From: JANPLG01 sp964609085
GTDB lineage: Bacteria > Armatimonadota > SYMT01
Direction: 5' to 3'
Assembly (NCBI GenBank): GCA_964609085.1
Contig: CAZSRZ010000009.1
Span: 9,891-73,890 of the forward strand
Length of the DNA stretch: 64,000 nucleotides
The position numbers were made by a program, and so were the translations under genes. Below the pieces are notes generated by a model that saw nothing but the letters and a program-made list of their open reading frames with translations, did not search any database and was not told the origin of the DNA. Positions 8,164-16,390 of the stretch are shown here, one piece after another. Each line of letters opens with the position of its first letter. The first letter of the stretch is position 1.

Positions 8164-8778
8164 ATGAAACGCCTACTCTGGTCCGCCGCGTGCGGACTGG
8201 GGATGCTGCTGTTGGGTTCGGGCCCGGCGGCGGCAGAGACGTTCAGTCTCGACGCGCTCCCCGTGGGGACCGGGGCGACCGGGTCCTACGGCGTCACCGC
8301 GACGCGGGCCAGTACGGCCCTGCCGTTCACGGTAACCGTCACCAGCAGCAGCGCCCTCACCAACCAGGACGTGATCCAGCTCAACCTGAGCTTTTTCACG
8401 GCTCGGTGCGATGACGGCTCGCTGGTGAACGCGACGGCCGGAGCCGGTTCGACGGCGGGCGGCGGCGACGCCACCGCTAACGGTGCGTGGAACTTCTCTC
8501 CGGGGCCGTCCGCGCTGTTCAGCAGCCCAGTCGGCACATCGATCCGAGTGACCAAGGCACCAGGCAGCAACTTGTTCACGGGCAGCGTCACGCTCGCCTC
8601 GAACGCGCTCATCAAGAACTTCAAGGTCGACCTTACGGGTGACGGCAGCGTCACCTGGCAGGCATGTACCCTGGAGCCTCTGGATGGGGACCTCACCCCC
8701 GAGCCGGGCGCCCTGGCGCTACTGCTCCCGGGCCTCCTCCCGATGGGTCTCGCGCTGAAGCGGCTGCGCCGCAAGTAG
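8164..8778 (+). CDS. PEP-CTERM sorting domain protein
   Basis: The protein has 204 residues from the ATG at 8164, seven bases after AGGAG. A signal peptide ends at PAAAE, and the C-terminus carries the PEP-CTERM signal (TPEPGALALLLPGLLPMGLA followed by KRLRRK). The middle is a Ser/Thr/Ala-rich beta-type exported domain with two cysteines (in TARCDDGS and WQACTLE). It would be secreted, cut at the PEP motif by an exosortase and probably attached to surface polymer. No exosortase gene is in the window. It is a tandem paralogue of the gene at 7444. Confidence 0.85.
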   Translation: MKRLLWSAACGLGMLLLGSGPAAAETFSLDALPVGTGATGSYGVTATRASTALPFTVTVTSSSALTNQDVIQLNLSFFTARCDDGSLVNATAGAGSTAGGGDATANGAWNFSPGPSALFSSPVGTSIRVTKAPGSNLFTGSVTLASNALIKNFKVDLTGDGSVTWQACTLEPLDGDLTPEPGALALLLPGLLPMGLALKRLRRK

Positions 8779-8819
8779 CGGAATCTCGCGTGCCGGTCCC
8801 GAAGCCGGCGCGGTGAGTT

Positions 8820-8855
8820 GATTACGGCCCGCTGTCCGGACAGCGGGCCGTAATC
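8820..8855. terminator. 18-bp perfect palindrome between convergent genes
   Basis: The arms 8820-8837 and 8838-8855 are exact inverse complements (ending in CTGTCC and beginning GGACAG). The element lies 41 bp after the PEP-CTERM stop and 16 bp from the stop of the convergent transglutaminase gene. It is best read as a bidirectional terminator, with short T runs rather than a strong U-tract. Confidence 0.75.
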
Positions 8856-8871
8856 TTGTACCCGCCTGGCT

Positions 8872-9858
8872 TCATTGCTGCTGCTGTTGCTGCGCCTGAA
8901 TCTGCTGTGCCAGGCTGACCCTCGGGGGCTTCCGTGCGGCCCGGGTCACCCGTTCAGGCGTGGTCCGTGCGGGCGTTGCGACACTCCTGGCAGTCCATTG
9001 CAGTCGCGGGGACAGTGCTTCCGCCGTCGTCTGGGCAACACGCACCCGCACCGACATCACCTCGGCCGCGACGCCACGAAACAGCCCCTTGTTCGGTGGC
9101 ACGTCCCGATAATCGCGCCCAACGCCGATCCTCACCCAGCGCTCTCCGACCACAGTGTCATGCGTGGGATCCACCCCCAGCCAACCTTCGCCGGGACAGA
9201 AGATCTCACACCACGCATGGCTGGCGGTCGCCTCCTCTCCTTCCTCCTCCGGCAGAACATAGCCGCTCACGTAGCGCGCCGCGTACCCCAGGTGTCGTGC
9301 CGAGGCAATCGTGAGGTGGGCAAAATCCTGACACACTCCCCCACCGACCTCGAGGAGGTGCTGGATCGGCGACGAGGCATCGGTCACCTCTCCCTCGTAT
9401 CTGAACCGGCCGTGGATCTCATGTTGGAGCGCCGTCGCGGCCTCGCGCGGTCCGAGGCGGCGCAACCCCTCCAGGGGCTGGACAAAGTCGAGGAACTTCT
9501 CGCACGGTTCGGTCAGCGGCGTCGGCTGGCGAAAGTCGTGAAGCTCCAGGTACACGGCGGGCTGCGCCAGTTCCGCTTCCGTCCACGCCGGCCCCCGGAA
9601 AGCCTCGTCCCTGGTCTCGACCACACTCTCAAACGTCATCACCAGTCGGTCGTGCCCGTTCGGCACATTGAGGTAGGCAACCACGTTCCCGTAGGCGTCC
9701 ACGTACTCCCGGATCGGGCGGGTGGGCGCCGATCGGCGGCGGTGTTGCAGCAGATGCTGCGACCCGTCCGTCAACGGGGTCAGCCGCAACTCCAGGTAAC
9801 TCTCGGTAACGGACTCGGAGTAGTGGAAGTCGGTTTCGTGGACGATCTCGATCAGCAT
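8872..9858 (-). CDS. Transglutaminase-like cysteine protease family protein with a polyglutamine tail
   Basis: The 328-residue protein has the bacterial transglutaminase N-terminal beta domain (about 1-90) and then a papain-like transglutaminase core with the triad C176, H214 and D230. It has no signal peptide and should be cytosolic. The start ATG at 9858 is ten bases after the alpha-E stop; a longer start at 9930 would overlap that gene. The last residues read AQQIQAQQQQQQ, an unusual glutamine run. It forms a conserved cluster with the alpha-E and ATP-grasp genes upstream; such clusters are predicted to make or process peptide linkages, but the substrate is unknown. Confidence 0.9.
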   Translation of the reverse strand: MLIEIVHETDFHYSESVTESYLELRLTPLTDGSQHLLQHRRRSAPTRPIREYVDAYGNVVAYLNVPNGHDRLVMTFESVVETRDEAFRGPAWTEAELAQPAVYLELHDFRQPTPLTEPCEKFLDFVQPLEGLRRLGPREAATALQHEIHGRFRYEGEVTDASSPIQHLLEVGGGVCQDFAHLTIASARHLGYAARYVSGYVLPEEEGEEATASHAWCEIFCPGEGWLGVDPTHDTVVGERWVRIGVGRDYRDVPPNKGLFRGVAAEVMSVRVRVAQTTAEALSPRLQWTARSVATPARTTPERVTRAARKPPRVSLAQQIQAQQQQQQ

Positions 9859-9868
9859 GGGAAGGATC

Positions 9869-10807
9869 TCACGGAAAGTACTGACCCTGGACAGCGGCGC
9901 TGATCTGCGCCTGGCGCAGCACGATGTCATCCAGGTAGTCGGTCAGCCCCCTGGCCATCACCTCGTCAATGGAGGCAAAGCGGAGCTCTGCGAGCAGCCG
10001 ACCTGAGAGTTGCTCGGCTTCACTGCTGAAGACATCCTGCGGCGTGCCGCTGAGGGTGTGCAAGTTTCGGCCGATTTCTTGGACGCAGAACTCCACCGAG
10101 CGAGGGAATCGCGAGTCGAGGAGGAGGAAGCCAGCCACTGCGGCAGCAGAGAGAGAGTGCCCGGCGCGGCTAAACGCCTCCATGCCGGAGCAGGTGCGGA
10201 GAATCGCCGTCAGGTGCATCGTGTCGAAGACCGGCCCCTCGGCGGTCACCTCCTGCAGGGCGGGATGCTGGAACATCGCGCCCAGCATACCGGGCGTCAT
10301 GCTGCCGCGCTCCACGTGCCCTCCAAGCGTGAGGAAGAGCCACTCGTCGGCACGAAGCATGGCGCTGTCGCGCAGCCCGTGATAGAGGTGCACCATGTTG
10401 AGAACTCGCCGGAGCAGTGAGAGCTGCGTCGCCTCTTCGGGATGCTGCCCCTGCTCGCCCTGCATGCGCAGGTACAAGATGTTCAGCTCTTCCCAAAGCT
10501 CGCTGGGAATGGCGTCCCGAACCACCCGTGCATTCTCTCTGGCTCGCTCGACACAGGAGATCAGGCTGCGCGGAGTCTCGCTGCCGAAGACGATCCTGTG
10601 GGAGGTCAGGGCCCGTCGCTCTTCCCCCGCCTCCTCGCCCAGGATCAGCCGATGCGCCACCTGCCAGCACTGATCGGAAGCAAGGTGCGAGAGCCCCCGG
10701 AGTTCCTGGGCGTAACCGTGGGTCACCCACAGGAAGCGTCCGGCGCATTCCGAACGCTCCAGGTAGCGACCCAGCCAGTAGAGCGAGCTGGCGACGCGGC
10801 TTAGCAT
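9869..10807 (-). CDS. Alpha-E domain-containing protein (DUF403)
   Basis: This 312-residue, mostly helical protein starts MLSRVASSLYWLGRYLERSE, the standard beginning of the alpha-E family. Glu-rich helices continue through the chain. Its biochemical role is unknown; it nearly always occurs with the circularly permuted ATP-grasp protein and the transglutaminase, as here. The gaps are 18 bp upstream and 10 bp downstream, so the three genes are one operon. Confidence 0.93.
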   Translation of the reverse strand: MLSRVASSLYWLGRYLERSECAGRFLWVTHGYAQELRGLSHLASDQCWQVAHRLILGEEAGEERRALTSHRIVFGSETPRSLISCVERARENARVVRDAIPSELWEELNILYLRMQGEQGQHPEEATQLSLLRRVLNMVHLYHGLRDSAMLRADEWLFLTLGGHVERGSMTPGMLGAMFQHPALQEVTAEGPVFDTMHLTAILRTCSGMEAFSRAGHSLSAAAVAGFLLLDSRFPRSVEFCVQEIGRNLHTLSGTPQDVFSSEAEQLSGRLLAELRFASIDEVMARGLTDYLDDIVLRQAQISAAVQGQYFP

Positions 10808-10825
10808 GGGGAATTCATGTTCGGC

Positions 10826-12295
10826 TCAGTCACGGAGTACCCACGTATCCTTGCTGCCCCCACCCTGGGAAGAGTTGACCACGAGTGACCCTTTGCGCAG
10901 TGCAACCCGCGTGAGTCCGCCGGGAAGCACGTAGATCTCCTCTCCGTAGAGGATGTAGGGCCGCAAATCAACGTGGCGGCCCTCAAGCCGGTCGCCTACC
11001 CAGGTCGGATGCTGGGAGAGGCTGATCACGGGCTGCGCGATGTAGGCCCTCGGCTCGGCCTGGACCCGGCGGCGGAAGTCGTCCAGCTCGGCCTGACTCG
11101 CTGCGGGGCCGATCAGCATCCCGTAGCCGCCCGCCTCATCGACGCGCTTCACCACCAACTCCGCCAGATGGGTCAGCACATGATCCAGCACCGCCGGTTC
11201 CGTCGGCAGGTAGGTCTCCACGTTCGCCAGGATCGGTTCCTCGCCCAGATAGTAACGGATGATCTCCGGGACGAAGGCATAGACCGCCTTGTCGTCCGCG
11301 ATGCCGCTCCCGAGTGAGTTGGCCAGCGCGACATTACCGCTCCGGTAGGCATTCACGATCCCTGTGACCCCCAGCGCACTGTCGGGTCGGAAGACGATGG
11401 GATCGATGTAGTCGTCGTCGATGCGACGGTAGAGCACATCGACGCGCTGCAGGCCGCGGGTGGTCCGCATGTAGACCACATCATCATCCACCAGCAGGTC
11501 GCCGCCCTCAACCAGCTCGATGCCCATCTGCTTCGCCAGGTAGGTGTGCTCGAAGTAGGCGGAGTTGAAAACCCCGGGGGTAAGGACAGCGGCGACGGGC
11601 TCATCCGCGTGGGCCGGCGCGATGTGCTCGAGCACCGATCGGAGCACGTGCGAGTAGTCCTGGACCGGTCGGACGTCGTAGCCGTCGAACAGTTCGGGGA
11701 AGAGCCGCTGCATGGCGAGCCGCCCCTCCAGAACGTAGGAGACCCCGGATGGACAGCGGAGATTGTCCTCCAGCACGAGATACGTCCCATCCCGGTCCCG
11801 GATGAGATCGGTGCCGCAAACGTGGACGTAGATGTCGTGCGGAACGGGGACATGCCGCCACTCCCTCCGGAAGTGCTTCGCGCCAAGGACGAGGTCGATC
11901 GGGACTCTGCCGTCCCGGAGGATCAACTGCTCGTGGTAGATATCGTGGAGGAAGCGGTTGAGGGCGAATAGCCGCTGTTTGAGGCCCGCCTCCACGTGCG
12001 CCCACTCGTCGGCGGGGACGATCCTGGGCACGGGGTCGAAGGGGAACGCCCGATCAATGCCGGCGCGGTCGCCGTAGACGGTGAACGTGGTGCCGCGATG
12101 CAGAAAGAAGGAGTCGGTGGCGCGCTGGCGAGCCACACGCGTGGCCTGAGGCAGGCGGTCGAGCGTGGCGGCGAGCGCACGGTAATGGGGCCGCACGTCT
12201 CCACGGGCATCCACTGCCTCGTCGAAGACTCGGCCTTCCGTGGCGGGTTCCGTGTCGTAGTGTGCGAAGACCGGCATCGAGTTGCGCGTGCCCAC
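10826..12295 (-). CDS. Circularly permuted ATP-grasp type 2 protein (DUF404/DUF407)
   Basis: The protein has 489 residues from a GTG at 12295, or 483 from the ATG at 12277 (MPVFAHYDTEP), which is about equally likely. DEAVDARGDVRPHY and the later DLIRDRDGTYLVLEDNLRCPSGVSY are typical of the CPG2 ATP-grasp family. The C-terminal SLVVNSSQGGGSKDTWVLRD is the conserved end. ATP-grasp enzymes form amide or thioester bonds through acyl-phosphates; this family is predicted to make peptide-like bonds. It is the first gene of the three-gene cluster. Confidence 0.93.
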   Translation of the reverse strand: MGTRNSMPVFAHYDTEPATEGRVFDEAVDARGDVRPHYRALAATLDRLPQATRVARQRATDSFFLHRGTTFTVYGDRAGIDRAFPFDPVPRIVPADEWAHVEAGLKQRLFALNRFLHDIYHEQLILRDGRVPIDLVLGAKHFRREWRHVPVPHDIYVHVCGTDLIRDRDGTYLVLEDNLRCPSGVSYVLEGRLAMQRLFPELFDGYDVRPVQDYSHVLRSVLEHIAPAHADEPVAAVLTPGVFNSAYFEHTYLAKQMGIELVEGGDLLVDDDVVYMRTTRGLQRVDVLYRRIDDDYIDPIVFRPDSALGVTGIVNAYRSGNVALANSLGSGIADDKAVYAFVPEIIRYYLGEEPILANVETYLPTEPAVLDHVLTHLAELVVKRVDEAGGYGMLIGPAASQAELDDFRRRVQAEPRAYIAQPVISLSQHPTWVGDRLEGRHVDLRPYILYGEEIYVLPGGLTRVALRKGSLVVNSSQGGGSKDTWVLRD

Positions 12296-12497
12296 AGGTC
12301 AGATATCGAGATCCGCAGCCCAGAATCAAGCGAGCGGGACCGCACAGTATTCGAGGGGAGAAGCCCGGTTTCATCCCCGGGGGCCGGCGTCTCGCGATTC
12401 CGCTGGTGCTAGGCGGCCGGAATGGGCTGCAGAGTCGCCCCTGGACAGGCATTATCCCGCATGGACCTTCCGCGCTCTGCTCCCTAGCCCCGACACC

Positions 12498-13565
12498 ATG
12501 CACTGGATCCCCTTCCCGGATGAGCGACTCATCGTGAGCGGTCTGCCCTTCTGGGCAGAGACGCGGCCCGAGCTTCAACGGCTCCCGAACCGCGTGCGCG
12601 GGTCCATCCACGAACCGGTGTTCGCACAGGCGCTGGCGCCTGCGGGGGCACGGATTCGCTTCAGCAGTGATACGGGCAGCCTCGCCGTTCGCCTCCGCTA
12701 TCCGGAGACTCCGAAGGGGCGCGGCGTCATTCCGGCCGGACAGGCGGGTGTGGACCTGTATGTGAATGATCGATATTGGGCTACGACCGTCCCCGGAGAG
12801 AAGCCCGAGATCGAAGATCCGCTTGTCAGCGGTGCCACCCGGCGCCTCCGCGACTTTGTGCTCTACCTGCCGCTCACAGCGCCCCTTTCGCTCACCGCCA
12901 TCGGTCTGGACGACGGCGCGAGGATCGAGCCGCCCAGACCCTTTGCCGCCAGCTCGCCGATCGTTTGCTTCGGCGGCGAAGTCACGGCGGGGGGTTCCGC
13001 CAGCCGAACCGGGCTTGCCTTTCCGGCGATCCTGGGCCGAGAGCTCAATCTGGACATCGTCAACTTCGGATTCCGCGGTGCCGGCCGACCGGATCGGGAG
13101 TTCGCCGGATTGCTCGGCGAAGTCGAAGCCCACAGCTACCTTCTCGACCTGGGGCGCGACGAGCAAGATCCGGAGCGGATTCGGGACGGCCTCCCGGCTT
13201 TTCTCCTGGCCCTCCGGGAGGTGCGACCGGATACCCCGATCTTCTGCATGACCCCCATCTTCGACTCGGTCGAACACTACCAGGAGGAGGCGAGGGAGCG
13301 ACTGGAACTGCGCCGCCAGATGATTCGCAATACGGTCACGCTCCAGCGGATGAACGGGGACGCCCACCTTGTCCTCATTGAGGGGCATGACCTGCTTGGT
13401 CCCAAGGACGACGAGGGACTCGTGGACGGCACCAGCCCGAACGATCTGGGTTGCAAGTCGATTGCCGTCTCCCTGAAGGCGGCCATGCGGCGATCCCTGC
13501 GTCCGCGCCCGGTGCCGCCGCCGTCGCGCGCAGTGAACCAACGCCCGGTTCACGCGTCAAGGTGA
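12498..13565 (+). CDS. GxDLY/SGNH-fold protein lacking catalytic residues (predicted pseudo-hydrolase)
   Basis: The 355-residue protein has the two-domain layout of GxDLY-SGNH hydrolases: an N-terminal beta domain with GVDLYVNDRYW (84-94) and a flavodoxin-like SGNH domain (about 153-345). In active relatives block I reads roughly YGTSITQGG; here it is FGGEVTAGG with E161 at the serine position. Block III, normally GFSGNG, is GFRGAG (A195 for Asn). The final DGTHP motif is DGTSP, with D310 kept and S313 in place of His. Fold and length are intact with no frameshift, so it looks like a selected non-enzymatic or altered protein. No signal peptide is seen. An esterase gene follows 79 bp later. 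Confidence 0.8.
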   Translation: MHWIPFPDERLIVSGLPFWAETRPELQRLPNRVRGSIHEPVFAQALAPAGARIRFSSDTGSLAVRLRYPETPKGRGVIPAGQAGVDLYVNDRYWATTVPGEKPEIEDPLVSGATRRLRDFVLYLPLTAPLSLTAIGLDDGARIEPPRPFAASSPIVCFGGEVTAGGSASRTGLAFPAILGRELNLDIVNFGFRGAGRPDREFAGLLGEVEAHSYLLDLGRDEQDPERIRDGLPAFLLALREVRPDTPIFCMTPIFDSVEHYQEEARERLELRRQMIRNTVTLQRMNGDAHLVLIEGHDLLGPKDDEGLVDGTSPNDLGCKSIAVSLKAAMRRSLRPRPVPPPSRAVNQRPVHASR

Positions 13566-13644
13566 GTGATCCCGCCCAACCCGGCCATCCCCTGCCGGCC
13601 GTGCCGTCATCCGGGATCGTCCGTTACCGATCTGGAGAGACCGC

Positions 13645-14478
13645 ATGATCACCCGACGATCGGTCCTGTTTGGGGCCGGCACCCTGCTCCCCGCCGTGAC
13701 CGCTTGCACCCAGCAGGCCGTGCGAGAAGAGCGGAACATCGCCTACTTCACCGGGGCCGACGCGGATCCCGTGCGTCATCGGCTCGATCTCTATCTTCCC
13801 CCGGCGGCAGAGAAGAAACCGCCGCTCTTGCTGTTCGTGCACGGCGGCGCATGGACGAGTGGGAGCAAAGACCTCTACGCCGCACTCGGCCGCGCCTATG
13901 CCGGTCGCGGCATCGCCGTTGCCGCCGCCAACTACCGGCTGTCCCCCGCGGTCAAACACCCCGAGCACGCTCGAGACGTGGCCCGGGCGATCGGCTGGTT
14001 GGCACGGAATGCCGATGCCCGAGGCTTCGACGCTACCCGACTCTTCGCTTCCGGCCACTCTGCCGGCGGTCATCTGGTTGCGCTGATCGCACTGGATCCA
14101 ACCTACCTGAAGGCTGAAGGCCTCACCCCGAGTCGCCTCAAAGGCGTGATCGGCATCAGCGGCCCCTACATCCTGGCGGGACGCTCCTTCGAACAGGTCT
14201 TCGGCGATGACGCGGCCGCCCGCCGCGGGGCATTCCCGCTGAACCACCTGGACGATCTGCCGGCGAAGGAGATGCCCCGGTTCCTCATCCTCGTCGGCGA
14301 CCGTGACCTGCCGGGGCTCCAACCATCGGCCAGGCTGCTGGCGAAGGGGCTGAAGGATCGAGGCGCGGACGTCCGCGAAGAGACCCTGGCAGACCGGGAT
14401 CACATCTCCATCATCACCCGGATCGCCGCCGAGGGGGACCCCGGCGGGAGCGCGGTGGAGAAGTTCGTAAAGAGCTGA
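13645..14478 (+). CDS. Alpha/beta hydrolase (esterase/lipase), putative lipoprotein
   Basis: The 277-residue protein has HGGAW (66-70) for the oxyanion hole, nucleophile S139 in GHSAGGH, an acid in GDRD (219-221) and a histidine at H253. This is the HSL/BD-FAE-like carboxylesterase layout. The N-terminus (two Arg, hydrophobic stretch, VTAC at 18-21) fits a lipoprotein signal with C21 as the lipidated residue, so it should sit on the outside of a membrane. GGAGA ahead of the ATG at 13645 supports the start. The gene ends 11 bp before the glycosidase-like gene. Confidence 0.9.
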   Translation: MITRRSVLFGAGTLLPAVTACTQQAVREERNIAYFTGADADPVRHRLDLYLPPAAEKKPPLLLFVHGGAWTSGSKDLYAALGRAYAGRGIAVAAANYRLSPAVKHPEHARDVARAIGWLARNADARGFDATRLFASGHSAGGHLVALIALDPTYLKAEGLTPSRLKGVIGISGPYILAGRSFEQVFGDDAAARRGAFPLNHLDDLPAKEMPRFLILVGDRDLPGLQPSARLLAKGLKDRGADVREETLADRDHISIITRIAAEGDPGGSAVEKFVKS

Positions 14479-14489
14479 AGCAGAGTCGG

Positions 14490-16010
14490 ATGAAGCCACA
14501 TCGGCTGTGCCCAGGTCTCGCGCTGATCGGCTGCCTGATGGGCGCGGAGGCCGGGCCGCAGGCTGTTCCAATGCGAATCGGCGCGGAGTACGCGATGCCG
14601 GGAGTCGCCGCGCGTATGGCCGAGACCGGCCTCACCGCGTTGAAGCACTATCCGGAGCACGTCGCCTGGGATCGCATGCAGAGATCCGCGGAAGCACCTT
14701 TGGACTTCACCGCCCTGGATCGGTTGGTCCGCGAGTCGCACTCCTGCGGATTCCTCGACCTGATGCTCGCGCTGAAGCCGCAAAACCGCTGGGCGAGCCG
14801 GAACTTCCTGCTCAACTTCGCGCCGCAGCCACGTTACTGGCCCCAGTTTGAGCGGTGGATCAGCGCCACTGTCGAGCGCTACGACGGCGATGGTCGCGAG
14901 GACATGCCCGGGCTGCGTCGACCCGTCCGGTGGTTTGAGATCGGGACGGAGTTCTCGACGTATGAGCCGGAGCCGACCACCGACTACCTCGACTTGCTCC
15001 GACGCGCCGCGGCTTCAGCCCGGGCCGCTTCCCCCGAAGTCCGCCTAATGCATGCGGCCTTCCTCACCACGACGGTGTTCGCGAAGGATCCCCCGGCGGC
15101 ACAGTATGAGCGAGCCTTTGAGGCGGCCCCAGCGCGGATCATGCACAAGAAGCTGGCGGACATTCGCCGCGTGCTCGACCATCCGGAGTGGTTCGACGCC
15201 GCCAACATCCACGCGCTGGGTGAGCCCGAGGAGATCGAACCGATGTGCCGGTGGCTGCGGTGGGAGATGGCCCGGCGCAAGTACGACCGCCCCATCATCA
15301 TCTCGGACACGATGGTCAATCCCCTGATCGCCTGGGGACCAGCCACACGAAGTGGCGATGACCCGGCCCGACTGGGGCTGCTCATCCCGCCAGCACGGGA
15401 GGAGGATCGACCCGCACTCGCCGCGACGTTCCGCAAGCTGACGGCGAACGATCGTCTCACCGTTGCCTGGGCGCGCGAGCGCTGTGCTGCGGATGTCATC
15501 AAAATGTGCATCGTCGCGGCAAGCCAGAAGGTCGCCTGGATCAATACGGCCTACATCGAGGATCTCGCCTGGCTCAAGCTCCCCCTCGCCCAGGCGGGGG
15601 CCGGGCTCGGGGCCTGGTCGGGCATGCTCGACACGCAGGCAGATGCGCGGACGGAAGAGCGGCGCGTCCGTGGAGTCTATCCGCCCTATGTCGCGCTGCG
15701 GCGAGTGGTTCGCGCGCTGGGTGACGTCGCCTCCGTTACCCGCGTGTCAACAGCGGACCAGCGGGTCTACCTCTACCGACTCGAAGGTGGCGGCGGGAGT
15801 GAGTGGGTCGGCTGGTTACGGCCGGGGCGAGTAAACCTGCCTGGAACGCCGACGCCCAGCGCGGCGATGCCGACCGACGCCCTGCCGCGATCGTTGTTGG
15901 CGGAGCACCCCATCACGGGCCGGACGATCCCGGCCGGCGAACCCCCGCTCCTGGATCCGATGCCACGATTCTTCCGGCCGGCATCCAGCTCCAACCCCCG
16001 GTTGCCCTGA
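14490..16010 (+). CDS. Secreted TIM-barrel glycosidase-like protein
   Basis: The 506-residue protein has a probable signal peptide (cut near AEA). The segment RPVRWFEIGTEFSTYEPEPT followed by YLDLLRRAAASARAASPEVR resembles the acid/base strand of clan-A glycoside hydrolases (beta-galactosidase/xylosidase-like), where the usual motif is a Gly-Asn-Glu. Here it is GTE with E154. The expected nucleophile strand may be RPIIISDTM, which has Asp rather than Glu, so activity is doubtful. The family assignment is by pattern only. It is the third gene of the run that starts with the SGNH-like protein. Confidence 0.55.
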   Translation: MKPHRLCPGLALIGCLMGAEAGPQAVPMRIGAEYAMPGVAARMAETGLTALKHYPEHVAWDRMQRSAEAPLDFTALDRLVRESHSCGFLDLMLALKPQNRWASRNFLLNFAPQPRYWPQFERWISATVERYDGDGREDMPGLRRPVRWFEIGTEFSTYEPEPTTDYLDLLRRAAASARAASPEVRLMHAAFLTTTVFAKDPPAAQYERAFEAAPARIMHKKLADIRRVLDHPEWFDAANIHALGEPEEIEPMCRWLRWEMARRKYDRPIIISDTMVNPLIAWGPATRSGDDPARLGLLIPPAREEDRPALAATFRKLTANDRLTVAWARERCAADVIKMCIVAASQKVAWINTAYIEDLAWLKLPLAQAGAGLGAWSGMLDTQADARTEERRVRGVYPPYVALRRVVRALGDVASVTRVSTADQRVYLYRLEGGGGSEWVGWLRPGRVNLPGTPTPSAAMPTDALPRSLLAEHPITGRTIPAGEPPLLDPMPRFFRPASSSNPRLP

Positions 16011-16035
16011 CTCTGTTGAGGAATCTCCCACTCCG

Positions 16036-16063
16036 GGAACTTCCGACACCGAGTCCGCATTGA
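16036..16063 (+). promoter_or_regulatory. Candidate ECF-type promoter of the anti-sigma/TlpA/sigma operon
   Basis: GGAACTT at 16036-16042 matches the classical ECF -35 element. The -10 region 16 bases after GGAACT reads CATTGA, which is not a strong match to any ECF -10 class. The site lies 73 bp before the anti-sigma start. The 11-mer CTCCGGGAACT (16031-16041) recurs upstream of the Gld-type operon at 50398. Confidence 0.4.
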
Positions 16064-16114
16064 GTAGGTGATGCGGCGGCGGGGCCACCCGGTCGCGCCG
16101 CGGAAGGATGGGTG

Positions 16115-16390
16115 ATGATAGGGCCGGATCGTTACACCTGCGAGCAAGCCTTCCAGCGGTTGGACGACTACCTGGACAGAGAGATCTCGCCTGTGGAGAT
16201 GGGCCACGTCGAGGAGCACCTACGGCTTTGCGAGGTCTGTGCCCAGGAGTTCCGATTCGAAGCTGGCCTGATCCGGACCCTGCGCGCCCGATTGGCGCGC
16301 ATCCAGGCTCCCGACGGCATGATGGGCCGCATCTCCGAACTACTCTCCGCCGAAGGCCAGGCCGATCCCCCAGAGGAGGGACCCCGATGA
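16115..16390 (+). CDS. Zinc-finger anti-sigma factor (zf-HC2 type)
   Basis: This 91-residue protein has the anti-sigma zinc-binding pattern: a cysteine near the start (C9) and HLRLCEVC, giving H35, C39 and C42 as HxxxCxxC. Such proteins bind their ECF sigma factor and often release it when the zinc thiols are oxidised. No transmembrane segment is present, so it is cytosolic. ATG at 16115 is seven bases after GGAAGG; a GTG at 16112 is also possible. Its stop overlaps the TlpA start (ATGA). The likely partner is the sigma factor two genes downstream. Confidence 0.85.
   Translation: MIGPDRYTCEQAFQRLDDYLDREISPVEMGHVEEHLRLCEVCAQEFRFEAGLIRTLRARLARIQAPDGMMGRISELLSAEGQADPPEEGPR

Noticed and set aside
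12054..13553. A 499-residue minus-strand open frame across the ATP-grasp start and the SGNH gene
   Set aside because: It runs across a divergent intergenic region and antisense to a protein with a clear family pattern; its own translation shows no family and is Arg/Pro-rich.
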